Source: Hydrogenophaga flava NBRC 102514
GTDB taxonomy: Bacteria > Pseudomonadota > Gammaproteobacteria > Burkholderiales > Burkholderiaceae_C
DNA length: 58,408 nucleotides
Assembly (NCBI RefSeq): GCF_001571145.1
Contig: NZ_BCTF01000030.1
Span: forward strand, 1-58,408
Direction of reading: 5' to 3'
In this document: positions 51,576-58,408 of the stretch, piece after piece
How the letters are laid out: each line of letters begins with the position of its first letter
How positions within the stretch are numbered: position 1 is the first letter of the stretch
The notes under the pieces: model-generated
Told to the model about the DNA's origin: nothing
What the model saw: only the letters and a program-made list of their open reading frames with translations
Database searches by the model: none
Position numbers and translations under genes: made by a program

Positions 51576-51610
51576 TCCCGGAGTTCCTCCACCACGCACA
51601 CCCCTACGCC

Positions 51611-52087
51611 ATGAAAAAAATCCTCATCCTCAACGGACCCAACCTCAACCTGCTGGGCACGCGTGAGCCCGCCCAGTACGGCTACACGACGCTGGCCGAT
51701 GTGGAGGCCTTCTGCAAGGCCCATGGCGAGGCGATCGGTTATGAGGTCGAGTGCTTCCAGAGCAGCTGGGAAGGCGCGCTGCTGGACAAGATCCACGAAT
51801 ACGGCCGGCTCTACAAGGCCGGCGAGGTGCTGGGCGTGGTCATCAACCCCGGCGCACTCACCCACACCTCGATCGCCCTGCACGACGCCATCAAGGGCGT
51901 CGACCCGATGCCGGTGATCGAGTGCCACATCTCCAACGTGCATGCGCGCGAGGAATTCCGCCACCACTCCTGGGTCTCGCCCGCCGCCGCCGGCATCGTG
52001 GTCGGCTTCGGGGTGGACGGCTACCTGGTGGCCATGGACGGCCTGGTGCGCAAGTTCGTGAATTCGGCCGCCACGAAGAAGCCCTGA
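51611..52087 (+). CDS. aroQ: Type II 3-dehydroquinate dehydratase (158 aa)
   Basis: Dodecameric type II dehydroquinase, interconverting 3-dehydroquinate and 3-dehydroshikimate. Family features: [18 protein letters not shown] with the catalytic arginine and Tyr23, [39 protein letters not shown] with catalytic histidine, and a C-terminal [15 protein letters not shown]. Length is a little above the biosynthetic enzymes (about 145-150). It lies inside the TRAP/hydrolase/AroE-like block, which points to a catabolic role (quinate route) rather than chorismate biosynthesis. Confidence 0.9.
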   Translation: MKKILILNGPNLNLLGTREPAQYGYTTLADVEAFCKAHGEAIGYEVECFQSSWEGALLDKIHEYGRLYKAGEVLGVVINPGALTHTSIALHDAIKGVDPMPVIECHISNVHAREEFRHHSWVSPAAAGIVVGFGVDGYLVAMDGLVRKFVNSAATKKP

Positions 52088-52240
52088 AGAGGCCCTGACC
52101 CACTGGTCCGCGGCGTCCCGGACGCCTGCGGGTTTTCCCGCAAACTGCGCGATTAACGAACACCAGAGATCGCTGAACAGACATACCAAGCCCGGCAGAC
52201 CGCCCGTTCTGCGCCCCGCGCTCCTACAGTCCCGCCCACC

Positions 52241-53074
52241 ATGATCAACGGCAACACCGAACTCATCGCCCACATCGGCTACCCGACGCACACGTTCAAG
52301 TCGCCGATGATCTACAACCCCTTCTTCGAGAAGCACGGGATCAACGCGGTGGTCGTGCCCTTCGGCTGCAAGCCCGAGGACTACCCGGCCTTCCTCAAGA
52401 GCGTCTTCACGCTCACCAACATCCGCGGCGCGCTCATCACCATGCCGCACAAGGTGGTCACCGTCGGCCTGCTGGACGAGGTCACGCCCACCGTGCGCGT
52501 GGCCGGCGCCTGCAACGCCGTCAAGCGCCTGCCCGACGGCCGCCTGGTGGGCGACCAGTTCGACGGCGCCGGTTTCGTGCGCGGCGTGCTGCGCAAAGGC
52601 CTGAAGCTGGCCGGAGCCCGCGTGCTGGTGGTGGGCAGCGGCGGCGTGGGCTGCGCCATTGCCGCCTCGCTGGCCGGCGCGGGCATCGCCCACATCAGCC
52701 TGTACGACGTGAGCACCGCCTCGGCCGAGGCCCTGGGCCAGCGCATCCGCGACAACTACCCCGCCATCGACGTGAAGACGGGCAGCAACGACCCGGCCGG
52801 CTTCGACCTCGTGGTCAACGCCACACCCATGGGCATGAACGAAGGCGATCCGCTGCCGCTGGACGTCTCGCGCCTGGACCCGGCCACCTTCGTCGGCGAG
52901 GTGGTGATGCGCACCGAAATGACCGCCTTCCTCACCGCCGCCGCGGCCAGAGGCAGCAAGGTGCAAGTGGGTTCCGACATGCTGTTCGAAATGATCCCCG
53001 CCTATCTGGAATACTTCGGCTTCGCCACCACGACCGCCGAAGAACTGCGCTCTGTGGCCCGACTGAGCTACTGA
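52241..53074 (+). CDS. Shikimate/quinate dehydrogenase-like protein, non-canonical AroE clade (277 aa)
   Basis: AroE fold with IGYPTHTFKSP and ITMPHK (catalytic Lys71), a Rossmann motif VGSGGVGCAIAASL and retained Asp108, but GDQFDG in place of G-x-NTDG. It shares that change and the phrase FDLVVNATPMGM-EGDPLPLDVS with the protein at 36241, so the two are paralogues of one clade. Together with AroQ just upstream it could convert a quinate- or shikimate-like acid to its 3-dehydro form. A 153-bp gap precedes it and may carry its own promoter; it contains a GCGGG-TTTT-CCCGC hairpin. Confidence 0.83.
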   Translation: MINGNTELIAHIGYPTHTFKSPMIYNPFFEKHGINAVVVPFGCKPEDYPAFLKSVFTLTNIRGALITMPHKVVTVGLLDEVTPTVRVAGACNAVKRLPDGRLVGDQFDGAGFVRGVLRKGLKLAGARVLVVGSGGVGCAIAASLAGAGIAHISLYDVSTASAEALGQRIRDNYPAIDVKTGSNDPAGFDLVVNATPMGMNEGDPLPLDVSRLDPATFVGEVVMRTEMTAFLTAAAARGSKVQVGSDMLFEMIPAYLEYFGFATTTAEELRSVARLSY

Positions 53075-53088
53075 TCCGCAGCCCCTCC

Positions 53089-53949
53089 TTGCCCGACCCC
53101 CACTACCCCCACCCCGGCCGCGGCATTGCCCTGGCCGTCCTCGCCACGGCCTGTTTCGCCCTGCTCGACACCACCAGCCAGTACGTGGGCGGCGTGGTGC
53201 CGGTGATGATGGCCGTCTGGCTGCGCTTCCTGGTGCAGGCCGGCATGACCGCCGCCATGCTCTGGCCCAGCCAGGGCCGCTCGCTGCTCGTCACCCGCGC
53301 CCCCTGGTGGCAGCTGATTCGCGGCGCGCTCATGGTCACCTCGGGCACCGTCGCCTACATCAGCCTGCAGCATGTGCCGGTAGGCGAATTCACCGCCATC
53401 CTCATGCTGGTGCCGCTGGTCATCACCCTGCTGGCCGCGGTGCTGCTGCGCGAACACGTCAGCGTGCTCACCTGGCTGCTGGTGGCCGGCGGCCTGACGG
53501 GCGCGCTCATCGTGGTGCGGCCCAAGGGCAGCGACCTGAACATCGGCATGTTCCTGCCACTGCTGCTGGTGGTCATCAACGCGCTCTACCAGATCGTCAC
53601 CAGCAAGATGGTCAAGACCGAAGACCCCGGCACCATGCACTTCTACACCGGACTGACCGGCCTGGTGTTCGGCACTGTGGCCCTGCCCTGGAGCTGGGCG
53701 CCGATGCAGGACCCGATGCTCTGGCTGCTGGTGGGCCTGATCGGCGTGTTCGGCTCGCTGGGCCACTATTTCATGATCAAGGGCTACCAGAAGGCGCCGG
53801 CCTCGCGCATCACGCCCTACATGTACACCCAGATCGCCTTCGCCACACTGGCCGGCTGGGTGGTGTTCGGCTACGCGCCCGACGTGTGGACGGTGCTGGG
53901 CATCGCGCTGATCGCGGTGTGTGGCGTGCTGGGCGTGCGGGCGCGCTGA
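53089..53949 (+). CDS. EamA/DMT-superfamily permease (286 aa)
   Basis: Ten-helix DMT transporter with two EamA repeats (first from ALAVLATACFALLDTTSQYV, second from MFLPLLLVVINALYQIVTSK). No ATG is found near the N-terminus; the TTG at 53089 (TTG CCC GAC CCC) is the likely start, giving a 286-residue protein of normal length. It is 14 bp after the AroE-like gene and so belongs to the same block; it may export an intermediate or import a related acid. Confidence 0.78.
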   Translation: MPDPHYPHPGRGIALAVLATACFALLDTTSQYVGGVVPVMMAVWLRFLVQAGMTAAMLWPSQGRSLLVTRAPWWQLIRGALMVTSGTVAYISLQHVPVGEFTAILMLVPLVITLLAAVLLREHVSVLTWLLVAGGLTGALIVVRPKGSDLNIGMFLPLLLVVINALYQIVTSKMVKTEDPGTMHFYTGLTGLVFGTVALPWSWAPMQDPMLWLLVGLIGVFGSLGHYFMIKGYQKAPASRITPYMYTQIAFATLAGWVVFGYAPDVWTVLGIALIAVCGVLGVRAR

Positions 53950-53959
53950 GAGCGCCGCC

Positions 53960-54253
53960 TCAGCGCGAAATCTTGCGTTCCACCTCGGCCACCCGGCCCG
54001 CGTGGAAGCGGATGACGGTCAGCGTCTGTGGGTCCCGCGGATGAGGAAAGTAGGTCCAGGACTTTTCCTCGGGCTGGCCCCGCACGGCGCGGTGCACGGC
54101 CTCGTGGTCGGGCGGACCGATCTTCAGCACCACCTCGCCTTCGCCCATGCCCTGGCGGATGAACTTGCGCTCGCCGGCGTCGGGCTCTGCCGACACGGCG
54201 GAGGCGCTGGCCAGCGCGAGCAGGGCCAGTGCAGTGAATCTCTGGATGTCCAT
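53960..54253 (-). CDS. Small periplasmic protein, DUF2845-like (97 aa)
   Basis: Signal peptide (MDIQRFTALALLALASASAV, cleavage near SAEPD), then a short domain with RQGMGEGEVVLKIGPPDHEA and SWTYFPHPRDPQTLTVIRFH, the pattern of SmpA/OmlA-like and DUF2845 proteins: two helices and three strands around a GPPD turn. ATG 54253 gives 97 residues. First or last of three small secreted proteins on this strand. Role in envelope maintenance is possible but unproven. Confidence 0.65.
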   Translation of the reverse strand: MDIQRFTALALLALASASAVSAEPDAGERKFIRQGMGEGEVVLKIGPPDHEAVHRAVRGQPEEKSWTYFPHPRDPQTLTVIRFHAGRVAEVERKISR

Positions 54254-54273
54254 CGTTCGTTCCTTCGGCCGGC

Positions 54274-54654
54274 TCAGCAGCGCCCGGCCGCGCGCAACAG
54301 GGCGTTGCACTCGGGCCCGGCGGCCTTGGGCGCCGCGGCCGGCGCAGCGCCTTTGCTGCCCACCATGGCGGTGCAGATGGCGTCGGAGTTCGGCATCTGC
54401 CCGAAGCTCATCGCCTTCTGGAAACCGGTGACGCCGTAGAGGTAGCAGCGGTAGGCCGCGCCGTCGCGGGTCTGCACACTGTAGTTGATGCGGCCGCCGG
54501 TCTCTTCCGATCGGTCGCTGATGGTGAACTGGCCGACGGTGCGGCCGATGGCCTGCGCCGTGCGCTGCTCCAGGCCGCTCTGGTCGATGGTGGCGGCGCA
54601 GCCGCCCAGCAGGGCCAGCACAGCGGCGGCGGAGGCGATGGATCGAAGGTGCAT
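54274..54654 (-). CDS. Small putative lipoprotein (126 aa)
   Basis: Lipoprotein signal with lipobox LLGGC (MHLRSIASAAAVLALLGGC), then an unrecognised domain including TISDRSEETGGRINYSVQTR and four later cysteines (YRCYLYG, AICTAM, ECNALL, GRC), which could form disulphides in the periplasm. Start ATG 54654 sets the lipobox at the usual distance; an in-frame ATG at 54684 adds ten residues before it. Function unknown. It sits between two other small secreted proteins. Confidence 0.65.
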   Translation of the reverse strand: MHLRSIASAAAVLALLGGCAATIDQSGLEQRTAQAIGRTVGQFTISDRSEETGGRINYSVQTRDGAAYRCYLYGVTGFQKAMSFGQMPNSDAICTAMVGSKGAAPAAAPKAAGPECNALLRAAGRC

Positions 54655-54680
54655 GAAAGGCTCCAGTGGGTTCGAGGGGT

Positions 54681-55235
54681 TCATCGGACAAAACAGTTGT
54701 CGGCGGGCACGGTAGCCAGGCTGGCCGACACCGCCGACAGCGTGGGCTGGATGCTCGGGATCTCGTCGCCCAGCAGGCAGAGCAGCGGCGGCGAACGCAG
54801 CGCCCAGATGGCGCCGTGGCGCATGCCGATGACGGTGCGGTACAGGCCCCAGTGCGCGGCCAGGCCACCGCCCGCCTCGGAGGGGTCGAAGCTCAGCGTG
54901 CCCAGCTTGGACGGGCCCGTCAGGCGCCCGCCACCGGCGCAGTCGTTGCCGCCGAAGGTGAACACGCCTTCGTAGTAGTCCAGCGTGTTGGCGCCGGTGA
55001 CGCGGGCGCGCAGCATCTTCCTGTAGGACTGGCCGCCGGCCCTCACGCAGCCCTTCTGCACCCAGTCGCCGGCCAGCGCGTTGATGGACGCCGACGGCGT
55101 TTCCCCGCCCGAGCCGCCGTCGGGCGTGTCGTCGCCCCCACCGCCACCGCAGGCACTCAGGGCCAGTGCGGTCAACACCGCCAAGGCGGCGGCGGGGCGG
55201 CGTGCGAGGCCGGGCAGCGTGGAAAGGCGTGGCAT
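54681..55235 (-). CDS. Putative lipoprotein with Gly-rich linker (184 aa)
   Basis: Lipoprotein signal ending in lipobox LSAC, followed by a Gly/Asp linker (GGGGGDDTPDGGSGG) and a domain beginning ALAGDWVQKGCVRAGGQSYR that resembles a small beta-barrel. Three cysteines in the mature part may pair. I do not recognise the family. Probably outer-membrane anchored; first of three small secreted proteins read leftwards. Confidence 0.65.
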   Translation of the reverse strand: MPRLSTLPGLARRPAAALAVLTALALSACGGGGGDDTPDGGSGGETPSASINALAGDWVQKGCVRAGGQSYRKMLRARVTGANTLDYYEGVFTFGGNDCAGGGRLTGPSKLGTLSFDPSEAGGGLAAHWGLYRTVIGMRHGAIWALRSPPLLCLLGDEIPSIQPTLSAVSASLATVPADNCFVR

Positions 55236-55349
55236 GGAAAGCTCCTGTGTCGGACGGGATGAAAAAACGCGGACGAACGCCCGCCGGCAGGGCGAACGAC
55301 GCCCCGCCTGGGTCGGTGCCAGGTCGGTGAAAAAGGAAGAGGGAAAAAC

Positions 55350-56045
55350 TCAGCCCGGCTTGCGGGCGACGATGAACACGCGGATGTCCTTGCCCTTGGT
55401 GCCGTGGCGCTCCACCGCCTCGATCACCAGGCCCTGGCGCACCATGGCGGCCTGCAGCGTGTCTGCATCGAACAGGAGCACGTGGGGCGCCTTGCCGATG
55501 GCCTGCATCACCGGAATCGCCAGCCAGCGGATCAGCGGGTTCATCTCGGCCACACAGGCGGTCTTGGAAATCAGCAAGCCGCCCGGCCGCAGCGCCTGCA
55601 CCGCCGAGGCCAGCGCGCCGTCCAGGTCGCTCACCAGGTGCAGCAGGTTGAAGGCCAGCACCGCGTCGTAGTCGCCCGGGCCGATCGCGGGCGCGTCGGC
55701 GTCGGCCACCGCAAACGCCAGCTGCGGAATGGGCTCGGCCGCCAGCTTCTCGCGGGCGATGGCGATCATGCCGGCCGACACGTCGGTGGCCAGCAGCCGC
55801 CGCGTGAACGGTGCCAGCCGCAGCGCGGTGCTGCCGGTGCCGCAGCCGATCTCCAGCACGTTCATCTCGGCCGTCAGCAAGCCCTGCACGCGCCGCAGCG
55901 TGGCCTCATAACCCGGCATGTCGGCAATCGGGTCGGCTGCGTACTTGCGCGCGATGCGGTCCCAGAAGCGGGCCTTGCGGGACACGACGTCGCCGCTCTG
56001 CGGCGGGCGTTGGGTGTCGATGGAGGGGGTGGTGGACAGCGGCAT
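55350..56045 (-). CDS. Class I SAM-dependent methyltransferase (231 aa)
   Basis: Rossmann-type methyltransferase: motif I VLEIGCGTGSTALRLA (residues about 67-82), the acidic ATDVSAGMIAIAREKL and post-motif FNLLHLVSDLDGALASAVQA. Several in-frame ATGs exist; 56045 (MPLSTTPS) has an AGGA site eight bases upstream and I prefer it. It resembles UbiE/small-molecule methyltransferases, with no neighbouring pathway to define the acceptor. It diverges from a LysR gene across a 71-bp gap with a palindrome. Confidence 0.82.
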   Translation of the reverse strand: MPLSTTPSIDTQRPPQSGDVVSRKARFWDRIARKYAADPIADMPGYEATLRRVQGLLTAEMNVLEIGCGTGSTALRLAPFTRRLLATDVSAGMIAIAREKLAAEPIPQLAFAVADADAPAIGPGDYDAVLAFNLLHLVSDLDGALASAVQALRPGGLLISKTACVAEMNPLIRWLAIPVMQAIGKAPHVLLFDADTLQAAMVRQGLVIEAVERHGTKGKDIRVFIVARKPG

Positions 56046-56053
56046 GACCGGCA

Positions 56054-56080
56054 TCCTATCCATGCACAAGCCCGATAGGA
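56054..56080. promoter_or_regulatory. Palindrome between methyltransferase and LysR genes
   Basis: TCCTATC (56054-56060) and GATAGGA (56074-56080) form a perfect inverted repeat 13 bp apart in the divergent gap. A second dyad, CTGC-N8-GCAG, lies at 56082-56097. Either may be the binding site of the LysR protein encoded at 56117. Confidence 0.45.
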
Positions 56081-56116
56081 ACTGCGGTAAATTGCAGCGG
56101 ACATATACATAAACGC

Positions 56117-56989
56117 ATGAACAACCTCGACTGGAACCAGCTCAAGGCCTTCCTTGAAACCGCCGAAACCGGCTCGCTCTCGGCCGCCGCGCGCAAGCTG
56201 GGCCTGACCCAGCCCACGCTCAGCCGCCAGGTGGCCGCGATCGAACAGCGCATGGGCGTGACCCTGTTCGAGCGGGTGGGCAAAAGCATGGTGCTCACCC
56301 CCACCGGCATGGACCTGCTGGAGCACGCGCGCGCCATGGGCGCCGCCGCCGACGCGCTGGGCCTGGCCGCCACCGGCCGCTCGCAGGCCGTGGGCGGTGT
56401 GGTCTCGGTCTCGGCCAGCGACGCGGTCGCCGCCATGCTGCTGCCGCCGCTGGTGAAGAAACTGCGCGAGCAGGAACCGGGCATCGCCGTCGAGGTGATT
56501 CCGTCCAACGCGCTGAGCGACCTGCTGCGCCGCGAGGCCGACATCGCCGTGCGCCACGTCAAGCCCGAACAGCCCGAGCTGATTGCCCGCTTCATCCGCG
56601 AGGCCACGGCCCACTTCTATGCGTCAGAAGCGTGGGTGAAGACCCACGGCCACCCGCGCAGCGCCGAAGACGCCGCCCACCTGCCCTTCGTCGGCTCCGA
56701 CCGCCAGGGCCAGTACCTGGGCTACCTGCGCATGCACGGCCTGAACCTGAGCGAAGCCAACTTCAGCTGCTACGCCGACCACACCGTGGCGCACTGGGCG
56801 CTGGTGCAACAGGGCCTGGGCATCGGCGCGATGATGGAAGAGATTGCCCGCGACACACCCGGCATGGTCCGCGTGCTCGACGACCTGCCGCCCATCCGGT
56901 TCCCGGTCTGGCTGGTGACGCACCGGGAGTTGCGGACCTCGAGGCGGATTCGGGTGGTGTTTGAGGCGTTGGCGGAGGGGTTGGGGTGA
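56117..56989 (+). CDS. LysR-family transcriptional regulator (290 aa)
   Basis: LysR regulator with HTH residues about 1-60 (NQLKAFLETAETGSLSAAAR, LGLTQPTLSRQVAAIEQRMG) and a substrate-binding domain (AVGGVVSVSASDAVAAMLLP to RRIRVVFEALAEGLG). ATG 56117 is fixed by the HTH position. It diverges from the methyltransferase gene and probably regulates it and itself through the palindromes in the gap. Confidence 0.86.
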   Translation: MNNLDWNQLKAFLETAETGSLSAAARKLGLTQPTLSRQVAAIEQRMGVTLFERVGKSMVLTPTGMDLLEHARAMGAAADALGLAATGRSQAVGGVVSVSASDAVAAMLLPPLVKKLREQEPGIAVEVIPSNALSDLLRREADIAVRHVKPEQPELIARFIREATAHFYASEAWVKTHGHPRSAEDAAHLPFVGSDRQGQYLGYLRMHGLNLSEANFSCYADHTVAHWALVQQGLGIGAMMEEIARDTPGMVRVLDDLPPIRFPVWLVTHRELRTSRRIRVVFEALAEGLG

Positions 56990-57150
56990 AGAAAAGAATG
57001 AATCCCGTCTCGCATCGGACAATGGCGGATGCAGTTTCATGGAATCACAACAACACTCGCCCTTATTTTTTTTGAGATTCGCATGGCCCAAACACCCCGC
57101 ACAGGCAAGCCAACTCAGCCGGATCTGTGGGATACGCGGAGTTAGCCAAC

Positions 57151-57486
57151 ATGGAACGAGAGTGGTACGCCGTGAAGGGGCTGTTCCGTTGGTACTTCAA
57201 GTCCGATGGTTCTACGGATAGCGTGGAAGAACGTGTGCTTTTGTTTTTGGCCTCGAGCTTCGATGAGGCACTTGCCATGGCAGAGTCTGAGGCACAGGTG
57301 TACTGCGCAGACGACCCGAAGGCAAATTTCAGTATTGAGTCGATGGGCTGGTGGGATGCATATCGTGTAGAGGAAGAGCCCAACTCAGGCGTCGAGGTTT
57401 ACTCACGACTCTCAAAGACAAATCTCTCTGTCGATGCATTCATACGCCGCTACTACCCGCGAAGCCATGATGAGCATGCGGTCTAG
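57151..57486 (+). CDS. Hypothetical protein, DUF4288-like (111 aa)
   Basis: Small soluble protein beginning MEREWYAVKGLFRWYF, with VEERVLLFLASSFDEALAMA and a tyrosine-rich end (FIRRYYPRSHDEHAV). The pattern (WYAVKxLFRW, then a strand and an Ala-Glu helix) resembles DUF4288, whose function is not known. ATG 57151 follows GCGGAG; an in-frame GTG at 57127 is less likely. Codons here are visibly less GC-rich than in the flanking genes, suggesting transfer. Confidence 0.6.
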   Translation: MEREWYAVKGLFRWYFKSDGSTDSVEERVLLFLASSFDEALAMAESEAQVYCADDPKANFSIESMGWWDAYRVEEEPNSGVEVYSRLSKTNLSVDAFIRRYYPRSHDEHAV

Positions 57487-57530
57487 CTGGTCATTCGACA
57501 CTGGCCTCTGCACCTGAAAGGTTGTCGCCA

Positions 57531-58106
57531 ATGGTCGGCACCAGTCCTAGTCCACGTCACGAAGTCTTCAAGTACCGCCGCTCGACCCCCGCTGACGCCC
57601 TGCCCCTCAGCACACTCGCAACGCAAGTCTTCCTCGACACCTACGCCACCCACGGGATCAACGATGCACTCGCCCGGGAGGTGGCCACGGTCTACTCCGC
57701 CGAGGTGTTTGAACGGCGGCTGCGGGATGCCGCTGTCGAGCTGTGGACGGTCGAAGCCGGCGGGTACACGGTGGGTTTCGTGGACATCGCCTTTGCAACC
57801 AGCTGCCCGGTTCCGGGCGTGCGCGGCGCCGAGGTGTTCCGGCTGTACGTGCAGCGCCCGTTCTTGCGTCGTGGCCTGGGGCGCGCCCTGATCGCCAAGG
57901 CCGAAGCGTCGGCGCGTGCGCGGGGCCTGGATGCCATCTGGCTCACCGCCTGGGCCGGCAACCACGGTGCTCTGGCGTTCTACCAGTCGCAGGGCTTCCG
58001 GGACATCGGGACTACGGAATATGTCATCAATGGCGTGGGCTACGAGAACTGTGTGCTCTGCAAGCCAATGCTTCACGATGGGACTCAGGGTGAGTGGTGC
58101 AAGTAG
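57531..58106 (+). CDS. GNAT-family N-acetyltransferase (191 aa)
   Basis: Acetyl-CoA-dependent N-acetyltransferase: acceptor-side start EVFKYRRSTPADALPLSTLA, motif A LYVQRPFLRRGLGRALIAKA with the pyrophosphate loop RRGLGR, motif B AWAGNHGALAFYQSQGFRDI. ATG 57531 (MVGTSPSPRH) was chosen; TTG 57522 adds three residues. The C-terminal TQGEWCK tail runs right up to what appears to be the end of an IS3-family element, so the last codons could be altered by the insertion. Substrate unknown. Confidence 0.8.
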   Translation: MVGTSPSPRHEVFKYRRSTPADALPLSTLATQVFLDTYATHGINDALAREVATVYSAEVFERRLRDAAVELWTVEAGGYTVGFVDIAFATSCPVPGVRGAEVFRLYVQRPFLRRGLGRALIAKAEASARARGLDAIWLTAWAGNHGALAFYQSQGFRDIGTTEYVINGVGYENCVLCKPMLHDGTQGEWCK

Positions 58107-58408
58107 TGGGCTGCTGCCGGTTCCGTTGACACCGACCTAAGCTTCTTGAGCTTTCTCGAACTGTACGGGACTGAGATAGCCGAGCGTCGAATGCCGTCGC
58201 GTCGGGTTGTAGAAGCACTCGATGTAGTCGAACACGTCTGAACGGGCCTGCCCGCGCGTTCGGTACACCTTCCTGGCCGTGCGCTCGGTCTTGAGCGAGC
58301 TGAAGAAGCTCTCCATGGCCGAGTTGTCCCAGACCTCACCGGCCCGGCTCATGCTGCAAGTGATGCCCTGTTCATCCAGCAGCTTCTGGAAGTGCTCGCT
58401 GGTGTACT
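58107..58408 (-). mobile_element. IS3-family insertion sequence, 3' part, cut by window end
   Basis: The transposase gene is read leftwards and continues beyond base 58408. The segment from 58107 begins TGGGCTGCTGCCGG, immediately after the GNAT stop codon, and contains GTTCCGTTGACACC, which looks like an IS3-family terminal repeat. The exact terminus and the other end cannot be seen. Confidence 0.7.
58137..58408 (-). CDS. IS3-family transposase OrfB, C-terminal part (partial)
   Basis: Integrase-core (DDE) end of an IS3-family transposase: residues read YTSEHFQKLLDEQGITCSMS, then AGEVWDNSAMESFFSSLKTE with the catalytic glutamate in NSAMESFFSSLK, and the typical C-terminal FYNPTRRHSTLGYLSPVQFE. 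Stop TAG at 58137-58139. The N-terminal part, with the first catalytic aspartates and the frameshift with OrfA, is outside the window. No sign of damage in the visible part. Confidence 0.88.
   Translation of the reverse strand, partial: YTSEHFQKLLDEQGITCSMSRAGEVWDNSAMESFFSSLKTERTARKVYRTRGQARSDVFDYIECFYNPTRRHSTLGYLSPVQFEKAQEA

Noticed and set aside
52125..52156. Similarity of TTCCCGCAAA...GCGATTAACGAAC to the hairpin at 633-656
   Set aside because: Only short, gapped identity with a different hairpin; no repeated structure, so probably coincidence.

Overview
The window reads as a chromosomal segment of a high-GC betaproteobacterium of the order Burkholderiales, most likely family Comamonadaceae (Hydrogenophaga/Acidovorax-like). 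This is inferred from the G/C-rich third codon positions, a Bug/TctC-type tripartite transporter, two TRAP transporters, many LysR regulators, and a small intergenic hairpin repeat of a kind I associate with that family. I see no rRNA, tRNA, CRISPR array or replication origin. 

Layout. The left edge (1-886) looks accessory: one small unknown ORF lies between perfect 12-bp inverted repeats whose core matches an integron cassette boundary. From 887 to 19773 the content is mostly housekeeping or physiology: a MacAB/FtsX-type ABC exporter, a KdpDE-like two-component system beside the K+ importer Kup, a MarR regulator facing the AzlCD branched-chain amino-acid exporter, a LysR regulator facing a class II aldolase, a membrane O-acyltransferase, an ArgP/LysE pair, a PaiB-like protein with a broken partial copy, a glutathione transferase and a DMT exporter. 

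From 19784 to 53949 almost everything is catabolic. An eleven-gene minus-strand run (19784-30175) holds four SDR dehydrogenases, an epimerase, a TRAP transporter, a LysR regulator, a NIPSNAP protein and a KstD-like flavoprotein, and is faced by a PobR-like AraC regulator. A second minus-strand block (31244-37035) holds a complete TctABC transporter, a second KstD-like flavoprotein and a shikimate-dehydrogenase-like protein. It diverges from a plus-strand block (37163-45263) with a Gfo/Idh oxidoreductase, an IclR regulator, a third KstD-like flavoprotein, a two-domain NIPSNAP protein, a TIM-barrel enzyme resembling dehydroshikimate dehydratase, an acyl-CoA dehydrogenase and a CoA-transferase. 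After a J-domain protein on the other strand, a TetR-controlled block (46423-53949) has a second TRAP transporter, an alpha/beta hydrolase, a DUF3237 protein, type II dehydroquinase, a second AroE-like enzyme and a DMT permease. 

Together these genes suggest uptake and aromatisation of hydroaromatic or alicyclic ring compounds (quinate/shikimate-like acids or oxo-cyclohexane carboxylates): SDR and AroE-like enzymes would oxidise ring hydroxyls, KstD-like flavoproteins would desaturate ring ketones, and AroQ plus the TIM-barrel enzyme would lead towards protocatechuate. The enzyme families are read from sequence; the substrates are inference. 

The right edge (53960-58408) has small secreted proteins, a methyltransferase facing a LysR regulator, an AT-richer DUF4288-like gene, a GNAT acetyltransferase and the 3' part of an IS3-family insertion sequence cut by the window end.
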